From assembly GCF_003111685.1 (NCBI RefSeq), contig NZ_CP022190.1:248001-312000 (forward strand): DNA of 64,000 nt. Reading direction: 5' to 3'. Source of the DNA: Alloyangia pacifica (GTDB lineage: Bacteria; Pseudomonadota; Alphaproteobacteria; Rhodobacterales; Rhodobacteraceae). Shown here one piece after another: positions 45,421 through 54,299 of this stretch (positions within the stretch are counted from its first letter, which is position 1; each line of letters opens with the position of its first letter). The notes beneath the pieces were generated by a model that did no database searches, was not told the origin of the DNA, and worked only from the letters and a program-made list of their open reading frames with translations. The translations under genes and the position numbers were made by a program.

Positions 45421-46202
45421 GCCTTGATATTCGCGACCTGACCGTCGCGCGTGGTCCACGCCGGGTGATCGACGGGCTGAGTTTGCCGCCCTTCGCCATG
45501 GGGGAATTCGCGGTGATCGCCGGGCCGAATGCGGCTGGCAAATCGACCCTGCTGCGGGCGATCGCCGGGCTGCTGCCCTCGACTGGAGAGATCACGCTGG
45601 AAGGTCGGGCGCTGCACGCCCTGCCGCGCGCCGAGCAGGCCCGGCTCGTGGGCTTCATGCCGCAGAGCCTCGAGAGCCGCTCGGCGCTGACAGTGCTTGA
45701 CAGCCTGATGGTGGCGATGAACGCGGGCGGCGGTCTCGCGGGGCGCGCGCTGCGCGGCCCTGCGGCGGGGCGGCATGCGCTGGAGGTCCTGGCGCGCTTC
45801 GGTCTGGCCGAGCTGGCGCTGCGCCCGATGGCGGCACTTTCTGGCGGGCAGCGGCAGGCGGTGGGGCTGGCGCAGGCGATGATCCGCGATCCGAAGCTCC
45901 TGCTGCTCGACGAGCCGACTTCGGCGCTCGATCTGGCACGGCAGTTCCAGCTGCTGTCGGAGGCGCGAAAGCTCGCCTGCGAGGGGCGCATCGTGATCGC
46001 CGTGCTGCACGATCTGGCGCTGGCGGCGCAATGGGCCGACCGGGTGGTGCTGCTGGAAGGCGGCGCCCTGCGCGGTTCGGGCGCGCCCTCGGACGTGCTG
46101 ACACCGCGGAGCCTGTCGCAGGTCTATGGCATTGACGCGCGGGTCGAGCGCTGCTCGGAAGGGCGGGTGATGGTCATGGTCGACGGGCTCTCGCAGCCCT
46201 GA
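45417..46202 (+). CDS. Iron-siderophore ABC transporter ATPase (FecE type)
   Basis: A 261-residue ATPase. The start at ATG 45417 overlaps the permease stop. Walker A GPNAAGKST (about 38-46), Q-loop MPQSLE, signature LSGGQRQAVGLAQ and Walker B LLLLDEPTSALD, then the switch histidine in VLHDLALAAQ. Completes the binding protein-permease-ATPase set. Confidence 0.9.
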   Translation: MSLDIRDLTVARGPRRVIDGLSLPPFAMGEFAVIAGPNAAGKSTLLRAIAGLLPSTGEITLEGRALHALPRAEQARLVGFMPQSLESRSALTVLDSLMVAMNAGGGLAGRALRGPAAGRHALEVLARFGLAELALRPMAALSGGQRQAVGLAQAMIRDPKLLLLDEPTSALDLARQFQLLSEARKLACEGRIVIAVLHDLALAAQWADRVVLLEGGALRGSGAPSDVLTPRSLSQVYGIDARVERCSEGRVMVMVDGLSQP

Positions 46203-46220
46203 TTTTCAGGAGAGATTACG

Positions 46221-46763
46221 ATGCAGATTTTCGACAGCTCTGACCGCTACGGCGCGGTCTCGCGGGGGCTGCACTGGGCGGTGGCGGTGCTGATCCTCTG
46301 GCAGTTCCTCGGCATGGGGCTGAAGCTGATCTTCGGGCGCAATGATTTCGTCGGCTTCTTCGTCGGCACGCACCAGCCGGTGGGCTTTGTCATCTTCTGG
46401 CTGGTGGTGTTCCGCGTGCTGTGGGCGCTGGCGAGCCGCAAGCGCCGCCCGGATCATGGCACAGGGATGCTCGCCAAAGCGGCGGCAGCGGGCCACGGGC
46501 TGCTCTACGCGTTGATGATTGCCATCCCCACCCTGGCCCTGCTGCGCGCCTGGGGCGGAACACGGGGGTTTGCGCCGTTCGGGTTCGAGGTCTTTGCCCC
46601 GCGCGAGGTTGAGATCGCATGGGCCACGAGCCTTGCCGGACTGCTGCACGGCGAACTGGGCTGGGTGCTGGCAGTCTTGATCGTCGGACATATCGCCATG
46701 GTCGCCGTGCACGAGAGGTTTTGGCGCGACGGCACGCTGAGGAAGATGGCGGGGCGGCGCTGA
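46221..46763 (+). CDS. Cytochrome b561-family membrane protein
   Basis: A 180-residue four-helix membrane protein, 18 bp after the ATPase gene. MQIFDSSDRYGAVSRGLHWAVAVLILWQF is the typical b561 opening with a haem-ligand histidine (H18). Further candidate ligands are in THQPVGF (H50), AAGHGLLYALM (about H92) and GHIAMVAVHE near the end. As the last gene of an iron import operon, it could supply electrons to reduce ferric iron or act in respiration; the reductase role is inferred from location. Confidence 0.82.
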   Translation: MQIFDSSDRYGAVSRGLHWAVAVLILWQFLGMGLKLIFGRNDFVGFFVGTHQPVGFVIFWLVVFRVLWALASRKRRPDHGTGMLAKAAAAGHGLLYALMIAIPTLALLRAWGGTRGFAPFGFEVFAPREVEIAWATSLAGLLHGELGWVLAVLIVGHIAMVAVHERFWRDGTLRKMAGRR

Positions 46764-46803
46764 GCCGCTCCGGCAAGAAGCTAAATCACTGATAAAGGGA
46801 CAG

Positions 46804-46837
46804 AAAAAGCCCCACCGCGCGGGTGCGCTGGCGGGGC
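46804..46837 (-). terminator. Rho-independent terminator of ccrM
   Basis: On the minus strand an 8-bp stem (GCCCCGCC / GGTGGGGC, one G-T pair) is followed by five T. A second perfect hairpin, GTGCCTGC-CGAA-GCAGGCAC, precedes it at 46844-46863, so the gap between cytochrome b561 and ccrM holds two stacked hairpins. Confidence 0.75.
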
Positions 46838-46897
46838 AAGTTCGTGCCTGCCGAAGCAGGCACCGGCGGTCGTGAAACCTTTATCTTGTTCTGAAAC

Positions 46898-48094
<1,197 letters not shown>

Positions 48095-48099
48095 TTAAA

Positions 48100-48729
48100 T
48101 CAGGACCTTACGTTTGCGTCTTGATACAAGATATTGTGTATGGGTGCGAAGGATCTTCTATGGTGTGGGGTCACACCGAAATCTCGGAGGCCATCCATGT
48201 GTCTTTTGGAGCCGTACCCTGCGTTCGTTTCCCAGCCGTAATGGGGATACTGTTGCGCCAAGTCCCGCATCAAATCGTCCCGCCAGATCTTCGCGACGAT
48301 CGAAGCAGCCGAGATACTCACAGACTTACCATCCCCCTTAACCACAGCCGTCGCGGGGCAGGGCAGATCGGACGGCAGGCGGTTGCCGTCGATCAGCAGA
48401 TGCGCGGGGGCGGTGGGCAGTGCCGCAACGGCACGGCGCATGGCGAGGTAGGTGGCCTGCAGGATGTTGATCTCGTCGATCTCCTCGACCGAGGCCACGC
48501 CGAGGCCGACCTGCGCTTGTGCGCGGATGATCGGCTCGAGCGCCTCGCGGCGCTTGAGGGTGAGTTTCTTGGAGTCGTTGAGCCCGAGGGGGATCAGCGC
48601 CGGATCGAGGATCACCGCGGCGGCGACCACCGGCCCGGCGAGCGGCCCGCGGCCGACTTCATCCACCCCGGCGACCAGCGCGCCATTGGCCCAGAAGGGC
48701 GACTCGAAAGATGTATCAGGTCCAGTCAT
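48100..48729 (-). CDS. rnhB: Ribonuclease HII
   Basis: A 209-residue enzyme removing RNA from RNA-DNA hybrids. [21 protein letters not shown] (residues 19-39) contains the catalytic D-E pair and the GRG motif; LLIDGN (about 110) holds the third acidic residue, and [14 protein letters not shown] the fourth. It lies immediately upstream of ccrM on the same strand, a common alphaproteobacterial pairing. Confidence 0.95.
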   Translation of the reverse strand: MTGPDTSFESPFWANGALVAGVDEVGRGPLAGPVVAAAVILDPALIPLGLNDSKKLTLKRREALEPIIRAQAQVGLGVASVEEIDEINILQATYLAMRRAVAALPTAPAHLLIDGNRLPSDLPCPATAVVKGDGKSVSISAASIVAKIWRDDLMRDLAQQYPHYGWETNAGYGSKRHMDGLRDFGVTPHHRRSFAPIHNILYQDANVRS

Positions 48730-48766
48730 GCGGGTGTTCTGCGCCCTTGGGCGCAGCAGGGCAAGC

Positions 48767-49693
48767 TCAGCCCGCCTTGGGATGGGTGGCCTCGTAGACC
48801 TTCATCAGGTGCACGCTGTCGACCGAGGTGTAGGCCTGGGTGGTCGAGAGAGAGGCGTGGCCCAGCAGCTCCTGGATGGCGCGCAGGTCGCCCCCGGCCG
48901 ACAGCAGGTGCGTGGCGAAGCTGTGGCGCATGGCATGGGGCGTGGCACTGGCGGGCAGGCCAAGCTGCATGCGTGCCTTTTCGGTCACCGACTGGATCAG
49001 CCGGGGGTTCAGCTTTCCGCCGCGGGCGCCCCGGAAAAGCGGGCTGTCGGGGGTGATCTCGAAGGGGCAGAGCCGCAGGTAGACCTCGACCGCGCGGCGA
49101 GCCACGGGGAGCACGGGCACGATGCGCTCCTTGCCGCCCTTGCCGAGAATGCGCAGCGACTCGCCGAACGGCCAGTCGGCGCCAGTCAGCCCCAGCGCTT
49201 CGGAGATCCGCAGGCCGCAGCCGTAGAGCAGGGTGACCACCGCCGCGTCGCGCGCCCCGACCCAGCCCTCGCGCGACTGCATCTCGACGGTGTCGATCAT
49301 CGCGCGGGCGGCGTCCTCGGTGAGCGGACGGGGCAGCTTTTTCTGGAACTTGGGCGCCCGCGCCGAAAGCACCGCGGTGGGCTCGAAACCCTCGCGCTCG
49401 GCGAGCCAGCGGTAGAAGCTTTTCACCGCCGAGAGCTTGCGCGCCATGGAGCGGGCGGCGCAGCCATTGCCATGCAGGTGGGCGAGGAACGCACGCATGT
49501 CCGGAGTGGTCACCCGCGCCAGGGGCTTCAGCCCCTGCGGCTCGGCGTGGTGCATCGTCTGGAAGGCGATGAACTCGGCCACGTCGCCACGATAGGCGGT
49601 GATGGTGTTTTCCGAGGCGTTCTTCAGCGCGCGGGCGTGCTCCAGCCAAGTCTGCAGCGCATCGCGCGCGGCGGGTGTGAGCGCGAGGCTCAC
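48767..49693 (-). CDS. xerC: Tyrosine recombinase XerC
   Basis: A 308-residue recombinase. The N-terminal SAM-like core-binding domain spans residues about 10-95. The catalytic set is complete: R in [10 protein letters not shown] in [14 protein letters not shown] in [14 protein letters not shown] in LGHASLSTT and the nucleophile Y in QAYTSVD. Length and motifs fit XerC, which resolves replicon dimers at dif with XerD, rather than an integrase of a mobile element. Overlaps the DUF484 gene by 4 bp, as frequently seen. Confidence 0.92.
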   Translation of the reverse strand: MSLALTPAARDALQTWLEHARALKNASENTITAYRGDVAEFIAFQTMHHAEPQGLKPLARVTTPDMRAFLAHLHGNGCAARSMARKLSAVKSFYRWLAEREGFEPTAVLSARAPKFQKKLPRPLTEDAARAMIDTVEMQSREGWVGARDAAVVTLLYGCGLRISEALGLTGADWPFGESLRILGKGGKERIVPVLPVARRAVEVYLRLCPFEITPDSPLFRGARGGKLNPRLIQSVTEKARMQLGLPASATPHAMRHSFATHLLSAGGDLRAIQELLGHASLSTTQAYTSVDSVHLMKVYEATHPKAG

Positions 49694-50394
49694 GACAGCC
49701 AGCGCCGCATGGTGCGCTCGAAGACCCCGCCGAAGAAGGCGAGCAGATCGGTGCCCTGCTGCGGCGTGAACATCTGCGGATCCTCGGAGCCCATGACCAG
49801 CAGGCCGGGCAGGCGGCGCGGGCCGAAGTCGAGCTTGAGGCAGGCCTCGGAGCGGATCAGGTCAGCGCGCGGTCCGAAGATGCGGGTGTCGCCGGCGCCG
49901 AGCTGGCGCAGGGTAACCTGCCGCAGCGGCGCGTCGGTGCGCTCGGTGAGGTAGCTCGAGACGAAGCCGGGCTCGGCCAAAGACAACACGTCGCCGAGCT
50001 TGCTGACGGCGCGGGTGTCGTCGGGGTGGCCGGTTTCCAGCACCAGCCGCATGACGTCAACCCGCAGGATCGCGGCAACCTCGCCGTTGAGATCGCGCAG
50101 GAAGGGCTCGAAAGCCACCGGATCGAGCATCCGCAGGATGGCGCGATGGATCTGGTTGGTGCCGGCGAGGTTCTCGTAGGCGGCCGCGATGACGCTGCGG
50201 TGGGTGTCCTCGAGCCGGTCGAGGCGGGACTCCAGCCGCTCCATGGCGATGCCGCGCAGGTCCACGATATTGGAGCCCATGGCGCGTTCGTTCGACGCGA
50301 TGAGCGCCTGCATCAGGTCGCGATCATCGAGAATCATGTCGGGGCGAGAGAGCAGCTGCTCGCGCAGCGTCTCGTCGATACGGGGACTGCTCAT
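49690..50394 (-). CDS. DUF484-family protein
   Basis: A 234-residue protein with an N-terminal helical part (SSPRIDETLREQLLSRPDMILDDRDLMQALI), a coiled-coil-prone middle and a GAF-like C-terminal half that ends MRRWLS. DUF484 genes typically precede xerC, as here. Function unknown; GAF-like ligand sensing is inferred. Confidence 0.85.
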   Translation of the reverse strand: MSSPRIDETLREQLLSRPDMILDDRDLMQALIASNERAMGSNIVDLRGIAMERLESRLDRLEDTHRSVIAAAYENLAGTNQIHRAILRMLDPVAFEPFLRDLNGEVAAILRVDVMRLVLETGHPDDTRAVSKLGDVLSLAEPGFVSSYLTERTDAPLRQVTLRQLGAGDTRIFGPRADLIRSEACLKLDFGPRRLPGLLVMGSEDPQMFTPQQGTDLLAFFGGVFERTMRRWLS

Positions 50395-50596
50395 GCCTGT
50401 TCCGGTCTGTCCGTGCCTGTTCCGGGTGATCCGTGTTTTGTGCAGACCCTATCAGGTCCAACGCGTGATTGCGCCCCCTTTCTTGGACGACCGGCGTGTT
50501 TCCGCGAGGTGTGATGACCGCGCCGCGCGGCGAAGGGAAGGCTTTGGCGGCGCGGGGATTTCTGGCAGACTGCACGGGGCACAGGAGGAGGATCTC

Positions 50597-50914
50597 ATGC
50601 CCACCATCACCCACCCCAGCTCCGCCCAGACGGTCGTCACCACATTCGAGACCAGCCCGGGCACCTGCCAGGACCTGCTCGAGGCGCTGGAAGAGGCCTA
50701 TGATGCCTTTATCTCGAAGCAGCCGGGGTTCGTGGGGGCGGGCTTGCACGTGAACGACGCCCAGACCCGGATCGCCAATTACTCGCAATGGGAGCGGCGC
50801 GAGGATTTCCTTGCCATGCTGCGCAGCTCCGAGATGCGCGCCTGGAACCGCCGGTTCAACGATCTGTGCCGCAGCTTCGAGCCGGTGCTCTACGAGGTGG
50901 CGGCGGTCTACTGA
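50597..50914 (+). CDS. ABM-type (antibiotic biosynthesis monooxygenase-like) small protein
   Basis: A 105-residue dimeric alpha-beta barrel candidate with a strong ribosome site (AGGAGGAG) before ATG 50597. Typical features: TFETSPGTCQDLLEALEEAYDAFISKQPGFVGAGLHVNDAQTRIANYSQWERREDF, in which the P-G-F-V-G and N-Y-S-Q-W segments characterise ABM-fold proteins. The exact substrate is unknown. It diverges from the DUF484 gene over a 202-bp gap holding two 12-bp direct repeats (TGCCTGTTCCGG, 50394 and 50414). Confidence 0.75.
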   Translation: MPTITHPSSAQTVVTTFETSPGTCQDLLEALEEAYDAFISKQPGFVGAGLHVNDAQTRIANYSQWERREDFLAMLRSSEMRAWNRRFNDLCRSFEPVLYEVAAVY

Positions 50915-50939
50915 CCTTGCCACCCCGCGCAAGGGGGGC

Positions 50940-51635
50940 TCAGGCAGCCAACGTGCGCGCGGTGCCGCGGCGCTCGGAGACGCGCAGCCGGTAGCCCTCG
51001 CCGCGCACCGTCTCGATGGCGAGCGCTGCCTCGACCGGGGCGAGATGGGCGCGCAGGTTGCACATGTAGACGTCAAAGACCCGCGGCGCCGGCTCGTTCT
51101 CGAAGCCGTAGACGTGGTTCATCAGCGTCTCGCGTGTGGCGAGGCGGCCGGGGCGCAGGGCGAGGAATTCGAGGATCTCGTAGAGTTTGGGCGAAAGTGA
51201 GAGCGTCGTTGCGCCGAAATGCACCCGGCGTTTGTCGAGGTCGAAGCGCAGCGGGCCGCAATCGCTGACGGGCAGCGACACGCCATGCGCGCGCCGCGCC
51301 ACTGCGCCGAGGCGGGCAAGGATTTCTTCGGGGGAGGCTTCGGAGGGCAGCACGGTGTCGGCGCCAGCCATCAGCCAGGCGGCGATCTGCGCGCCGTCCG
51401 ACTCTCGCGAGATGACCGCGATCGGCACCTCGGGATTCCGCTCGCGCAGACGGGTCAGCGTGGTCTGGTTTCGCAGCACGCTGGCCTCGATCACCAGAAG
51501 GTCGTGCGCGCCGATGCGGTGGAACTCTTCGATGTCCTCGGCGGCCTCGCAGCGGGTCAGCAGCGTGCCGGTCTGCGCCAAGGCGTGACCGAGGCTCATC
51601 ATCTTCCAGGTGGTTTCAGCAATCAGATAACGCAT
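50940..51635 (-). CDS. Atypical OmpR-type response regulator lacking the phosphorylation aspartate
   Basis: A 231-residue protein from ATG 51635 (GAGGAG upstream). A receiver-like domain (1-120) precedes a winged-helix DNA-binding domain with LSPKLYEILEFLALRPGRLATRETLMNHVYG (about 148-178) and VFDVYMCNLRAHL. At the expected phosphoacceptor, DLLVIEASVL has glutamate. The N-terminal acidic pair is AETT instead of xEDD, and the conserved lysine near DTVLPSEAS is missing. It probably acts without phosphorylation. No histidine kinase gene is adjacent. Confidence 0.82.
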   Translation of the reverse strand: MRYLIAETTWKMMSLGHALAQTGTLLTRCEAAEDIEEFHRIGAHDLLVIEASVLRNQTTLTRLRERNPEVPIAVISRESDGAQIAAWLMAGADTVLPSEASPEEILARLGAVARRAHGVSLPVSDCGPLRFDLDKRRVHFGATTLSLSPKLYEILEFLALRPGRLATRETLMNHVYGFENEPAPRVFDVYMCNLRAHLAPVEAALAIETVRGEGYRLRVSERRGTARTLAA

Positions 51636-51920
51636 GGGCAGGCTCCTCTTATGCACCGCGGGCGCTGGCCCGGCGGAAAATCCGTTCTCTTGGGGGCGAG
51701 GGTGACCATTCTTGCAGGTCTGCCGGGAAACCCGGGGCCTCCCGTGGATCCGGGCGGATCCGTCGGGGGAGGGCGGCGCGTTCTGCGGCCCGTTCCAAGG
51801 AGTAGCGTGCAATTGTGCCCGAAATGTGTTGCCAGCTTGGGGCGGGGAGGATGATTTGTATCAAGGCGCTATACCTTCGAAGAGCCCATGATGCCGTCAG
51901 GTCAGGAAAGGAGGACTTTC
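51636..51920. other. Divergent gap between the response regulator and usp genes
   Basis: No gene-like reading frame. Nothing beyond ribosome sites for the two flanking genes (GAGGAG on the minus strand, AAAGGAGG at 51907-51914 on the plus strand) was recognised. A GGATCCGGGCGGATCC segment lies around 51747-51762. Confidence 0.35.
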
Positions 51921-52328
51921 ATGTACAAGAACATTCTGGTGCCGATCGCATTCGACAGTGCTTCGAAGGCGCAAAAATCCCTCGAGGTCGCCAAGGCGCT
52001 TGCCGAGCCCGGCGCGACGATCACCTTGCTGCATGTGCTGGAGCACATCCCGGGCTATGCCGTCACCTACCTGCCGCCGGACTATCTCGCGCAGTCCCGG
52101 GCCGCGCTGGAGAAGGAGCTCGGCGACATGGCGGCGAAGGTGCCGGGGGCCAAGGGCATCGTGATCGATGGGCATTCTGGGCGGTCTATTCTGGAATATG
52201 GCGAAGAGAACGCTTGCGACCTGATCGTCATTGCCTCGCACCAGCCGGCGATGAGCGATTACCTGCTCGGCTCGACCGCGGCGGTGGTCGTGCGCCACGC
52301 CCATTGCGCGGTGCATGTGCTGCGCTGA
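51921..52328 (+). CDS. Universal stress protein (UspA family)
   Basis: A 135-residue single-domain Usp starting MYKNILVPIAFDSASKAQKSL, the usual (hydrophobic)-(V/L)-P-(I/V)-D-x-S opening. The later segment LIVIASHQPAMSDYLLGSTAAVVVRHAHCAVHVLR follows the G-2x-G-9x-G-S/T ATP-binding pattern in a partial form (GSTAAVVVRH). Strong ribosome site. Role in general stress is family knowledge. Confidence 0.9.
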   Translation: MYKNILVPIAFDSASKAQKSLEVAKALAEPGATITLLHVLEHIPGYAVTYLPPDYLAQSRAALEKELGDMAAKVPGAKGIVIDGHSGRSILEYGEENACDLIVIASHQPAMSDYLLGSTAAVVVRHAHCAVHVLR

Positions 52329-52350
52329 GGCACGGGCAGGGAAACAGGCT

Positions 52351-52377
52351 GCGCGGGCGCCACGGGGCGGCCCGCGC
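52351..52377. terminator. Hairpin between convergent usp and epimerase genes
   Basis: Perfect 8-bp arms GCGCGGGC / GCCCGCGC with an 11-nt loop in the 66-bp gap. No T-tract, so only a possible bidirectional terminator. Confidence 0.45.
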
Positions 52378-52394
52378 GGGGGTATGGACCGCGG

Positions 52395-53456
52395 CTAGGA
52401 AATGCGCCGCAGATCGCCCGAGGCGAGCGAGGACTGCGACCAGTCGTTGGTGCCGTAGTAATCGCGGTACCAGTCGACGAAGGCCTGCACCCCCTTGGCG
52501 AGATCGGTGTCGGGGCGGTAGCCGGTCAGCCTGTGCAGCAGCGAGGCATCGGCCCAGGTCGCCGGCACGTCGCCGGGCTGCATGCACATGGGATTGCGCC
52601 GAGCTTCGAGGCCGGTGGCCCGCTCGATGGCGGCGATGAACTCGCCGAGCGGGACTGCCTGCGAATTGCCGATATTGATCACCCGCCACGGCGCGACCGG
52701 GGACAGCGAGTCTCCCTCGGGTACGATGCCGCCCTCTGGCCGCTTGGGCACCACGTCGATCAGCATCCGGATCCCCTGCACAAGGTCGGTGACATAGGTG
52801 AAGTCGCGCATCATCCGTCCATGGTTGTAGACGTCGATCGGCGCGCCGCTGAGGATCGCCTTGGTGAACTTGAAAAGCGCCATGTCCGGGCGGCCCCAAG
52901 GGCCGTAGACTGTGAAGAAGCGGAACATGGTGGTCGGCAGATCGTAAAGATGCGCATAGCTGTGCGCCATGCACTCGGTGGCCTTCTTGGTTGCCGCGTA
53001 GAAGGACATCTGGTGATCGGTGCGCTCGGGTTCGGTGTAGGGCATTTCCTTGTTGGCGCCATAGACAGAAGAGGTCGAGGCCAGCAGCATGTGGCACGGC
53101 GGATAGGCACGCGCCGCCTCGAGAAGTTCGAAGGTGCCCATCATGTTGCTTTCGAGATAGCTGCGCGGATCCTCGAGCGAGTGGCGCACCCCCGCCTGCG
53201 CCGCCAGATGCACGACGACGTCGGGCCGCTCGCGCGCGAAAATCTCGTCAAGCAAGCCTTTGGTCTCGATGGCGCTGTTGAGAACTGAGAAATCAGCGTG
53301 CTTCTGTAGTAGGGCCTGTCTGCGCCGTTTCAGCTCCACGTCATAATAGTTGGAAAGATTGTCGACCCCTACGACGCGAAACCCATCGTGCAGCAGTCGT
53401 TGACACAGATGGTACCCGATAAAGCCTGACGAGCCAGTGACCAAGGCCGTGCGCAT
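52395..53456 (-). CDS. NAD-dependent epimerase, UDP-glucuronate 4-epimerase type
   Basis: A 353-residue extended SDR enzyme from ATG 53456 (MRTALVTGSSGFIGYHL; a TTG one codon earlier was rejected). NAD motif TGSSGFIG (7-14), STSSVYGANKEMPY (about 126-140) and the catalytic YAATKKATE (about 153). GVDNLSNYYDVELKRRR is typical of the UDP-glucuronate/UDP-galacturonate epimerase branch. With UDP-glucose dehydrogenase encoded at 56.7-58.0 kb it would make UDP-galacturonate for a surface polysaccharide. The exact sugar is inferred. Confidence 0.87.
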   Translation of the reverse strand: MRTALVTGSSGFIGYHLCQRLLHDGFRVVGVDNLSNYYDVELKRRRQALLQKHADFSVLNSAIETKGLLDEIFARERPDVVVHLAAQAGVRHSLEDPRSYLESNMMGTFELLEAARAYPPCHMLLASTSSVYGANKEMPYTEPERTDHQMSFYAATKKATECMAHSYAHLYDLPTTMFRFFTVYGPWGRPDMALFKFTKAILSGAPIDVYNHGRMMRDFTYVTDLVQGIRMLIDVVPKRPEGGIVPEGDSLSPVAPWRVINIGNSQAVPLGEFIAAIERATGLEARRNPMCMQPGDVPATWADASLLHRLTGYRPDTDLAKGVQAFVDWYRDYYGTNDWSQSSLASGDLRRIS

Positions 53457-54035
53457 CAATGAACTCCTACAAAAAAAAATATTTTAAGAAATCAATATCT
53501 ATTGTCTTGTGGGCAGCTTGCGCACAACGCAAGAGCTTTCTGTTTTGAGGCCGGCTTTGCTCGGTGCACCGCCGGTCCCGGCCTATTCCAGCGGCGACTT
53601 GCCTTACGCGCGCCCGATCGATTTGCGAGACGCTAATGGCCCCTCGCGGAGTGCGAAGAGTGCACGAAAAGGGTGATTCGAGCGAGCCGCTTGGCGCGCG
53701 GACAACCGGTTAAAGGGCCGTGCAACATGACGGCGCGGCGGACCGGCCGGGCGTTCGCGAAATGTTGCCAGAGTGGAGAACAGAGGTTTGCCTATTTTTT
53801 GGGCATCACCACCTCTGCAGCGCGTACGATCCGATCTGTCTTATAGGACTGTTACAGTAGGCTATTCTCTTGCAACGAAACGGCTTTGCCGCGCCGGCTG
53901 GAGATAATCCCGCAGCGCTCGCGTCGGCGCGCGGTGAAGTGTGTGTGCAGCCTCGGTTAACGCAGCCTTAAAGATAATTGGCACAACCAACCGGCTGCGC
54001 TATAGTTCGAATCATTGGAGAAAGGAGTTTTTAGA
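53457..54035. promoter_or_regulatory. Long gene-free control region before the peptide cassette, with 17-bp inverted repeat
   Basis: 579 bp without a credible gene. The first 60 bp next to the epimerase start are A+T-rich (A-run at 53468). At 53790-53806 lies TGCCTA-TTTTT-TGGGCA, an imperfect inverted repeat that matches the one in front of the glycosyltransferase gene (61134-61150). The last 100 bp before the peptide gene contain no clear sigma-70 hexamers. The AAAGGAG ribosome site is at 54021-54027. Confidence 0.5.
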
Positions 54036-54254
54036 ATGACTGACAAGACCCCCATGGGGGACTCTCTCGAGTCTCCTGGCCGTCGTGAATTGCTGGGCAA
54101 GGCCGGGAAATATGCAGCGGTGACGCCGCTGGCTGTGACCGCGCTGCTGTCGACCTCGATGCAGGCAAATGCCGGCGGCATCTTCCGTTCGGGCGGCGTG
54201 AACTGCAAACCCGGTCGCAAGTACAAGATGAAGAAGAGATACGGCTCGCATTAA
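54036..54254 (+). CDS. 72-residue exported basic peptide, candidate modified-peptide precursor
   Basis: Starts MTDKTPMGDSLESPGRRELL. Residues 16-17 are RR, followed by a hydrophobic stretch (about 27-41) and an ANA cleavage-like site at 44-46, resembling a Tat-type or leader region. The remaining 26 residues are GG at 47-48, one cysteine (C57), nine basic residues and the C-terminus RYGSH with a serine at position 71. No family recognised. It has an excellent ribosome site and is followed by a hairpin and by genes for an HprK-like kinase and a nucleotidyltransferase. It could be a precursor modified by them, or simply a small exported protein. Confidence 0.7.
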   Translation: MTDKTPMGDSLESPGRRELLGKAGKYAAVTPLAVTALLSTSMQANAGGIFRSGGVNCKPGRKYKMKKRYGSH

Positions 54255-54282
54255 GCCGGCCCGGCGTTTGTTTACCCGGCTT
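54253..54282 (+). terminator. Hairpin with T-rich tail between the peptide and kinase genes
   Basis: Arms AAGCCGG / CCGGCTT begin inside the peptide's stop codon, with a 16-nt loop. The next 20 bases are T-rich and include runs of four and five T. It looks like an attenuating terminator that would let the small peptide be expressed above the enzymes. Confidence 0.55.
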
Positions 54283-54299
54283 CCTGATTTTCTTCATTT

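Noticed and set aside
48767..49693. xerC read as an integrase of a mobile element
   Set aside because: Overlap with the DUF484 gene, length and motifs fit the housekeeping XerC; no att-like repeats or cargo boundary seen.
54001..54020. A GTTCGAATC sequence resembling a tRNA T-loop
   Set aside because: No acceptor, D or anticodon stems could be formed around it.
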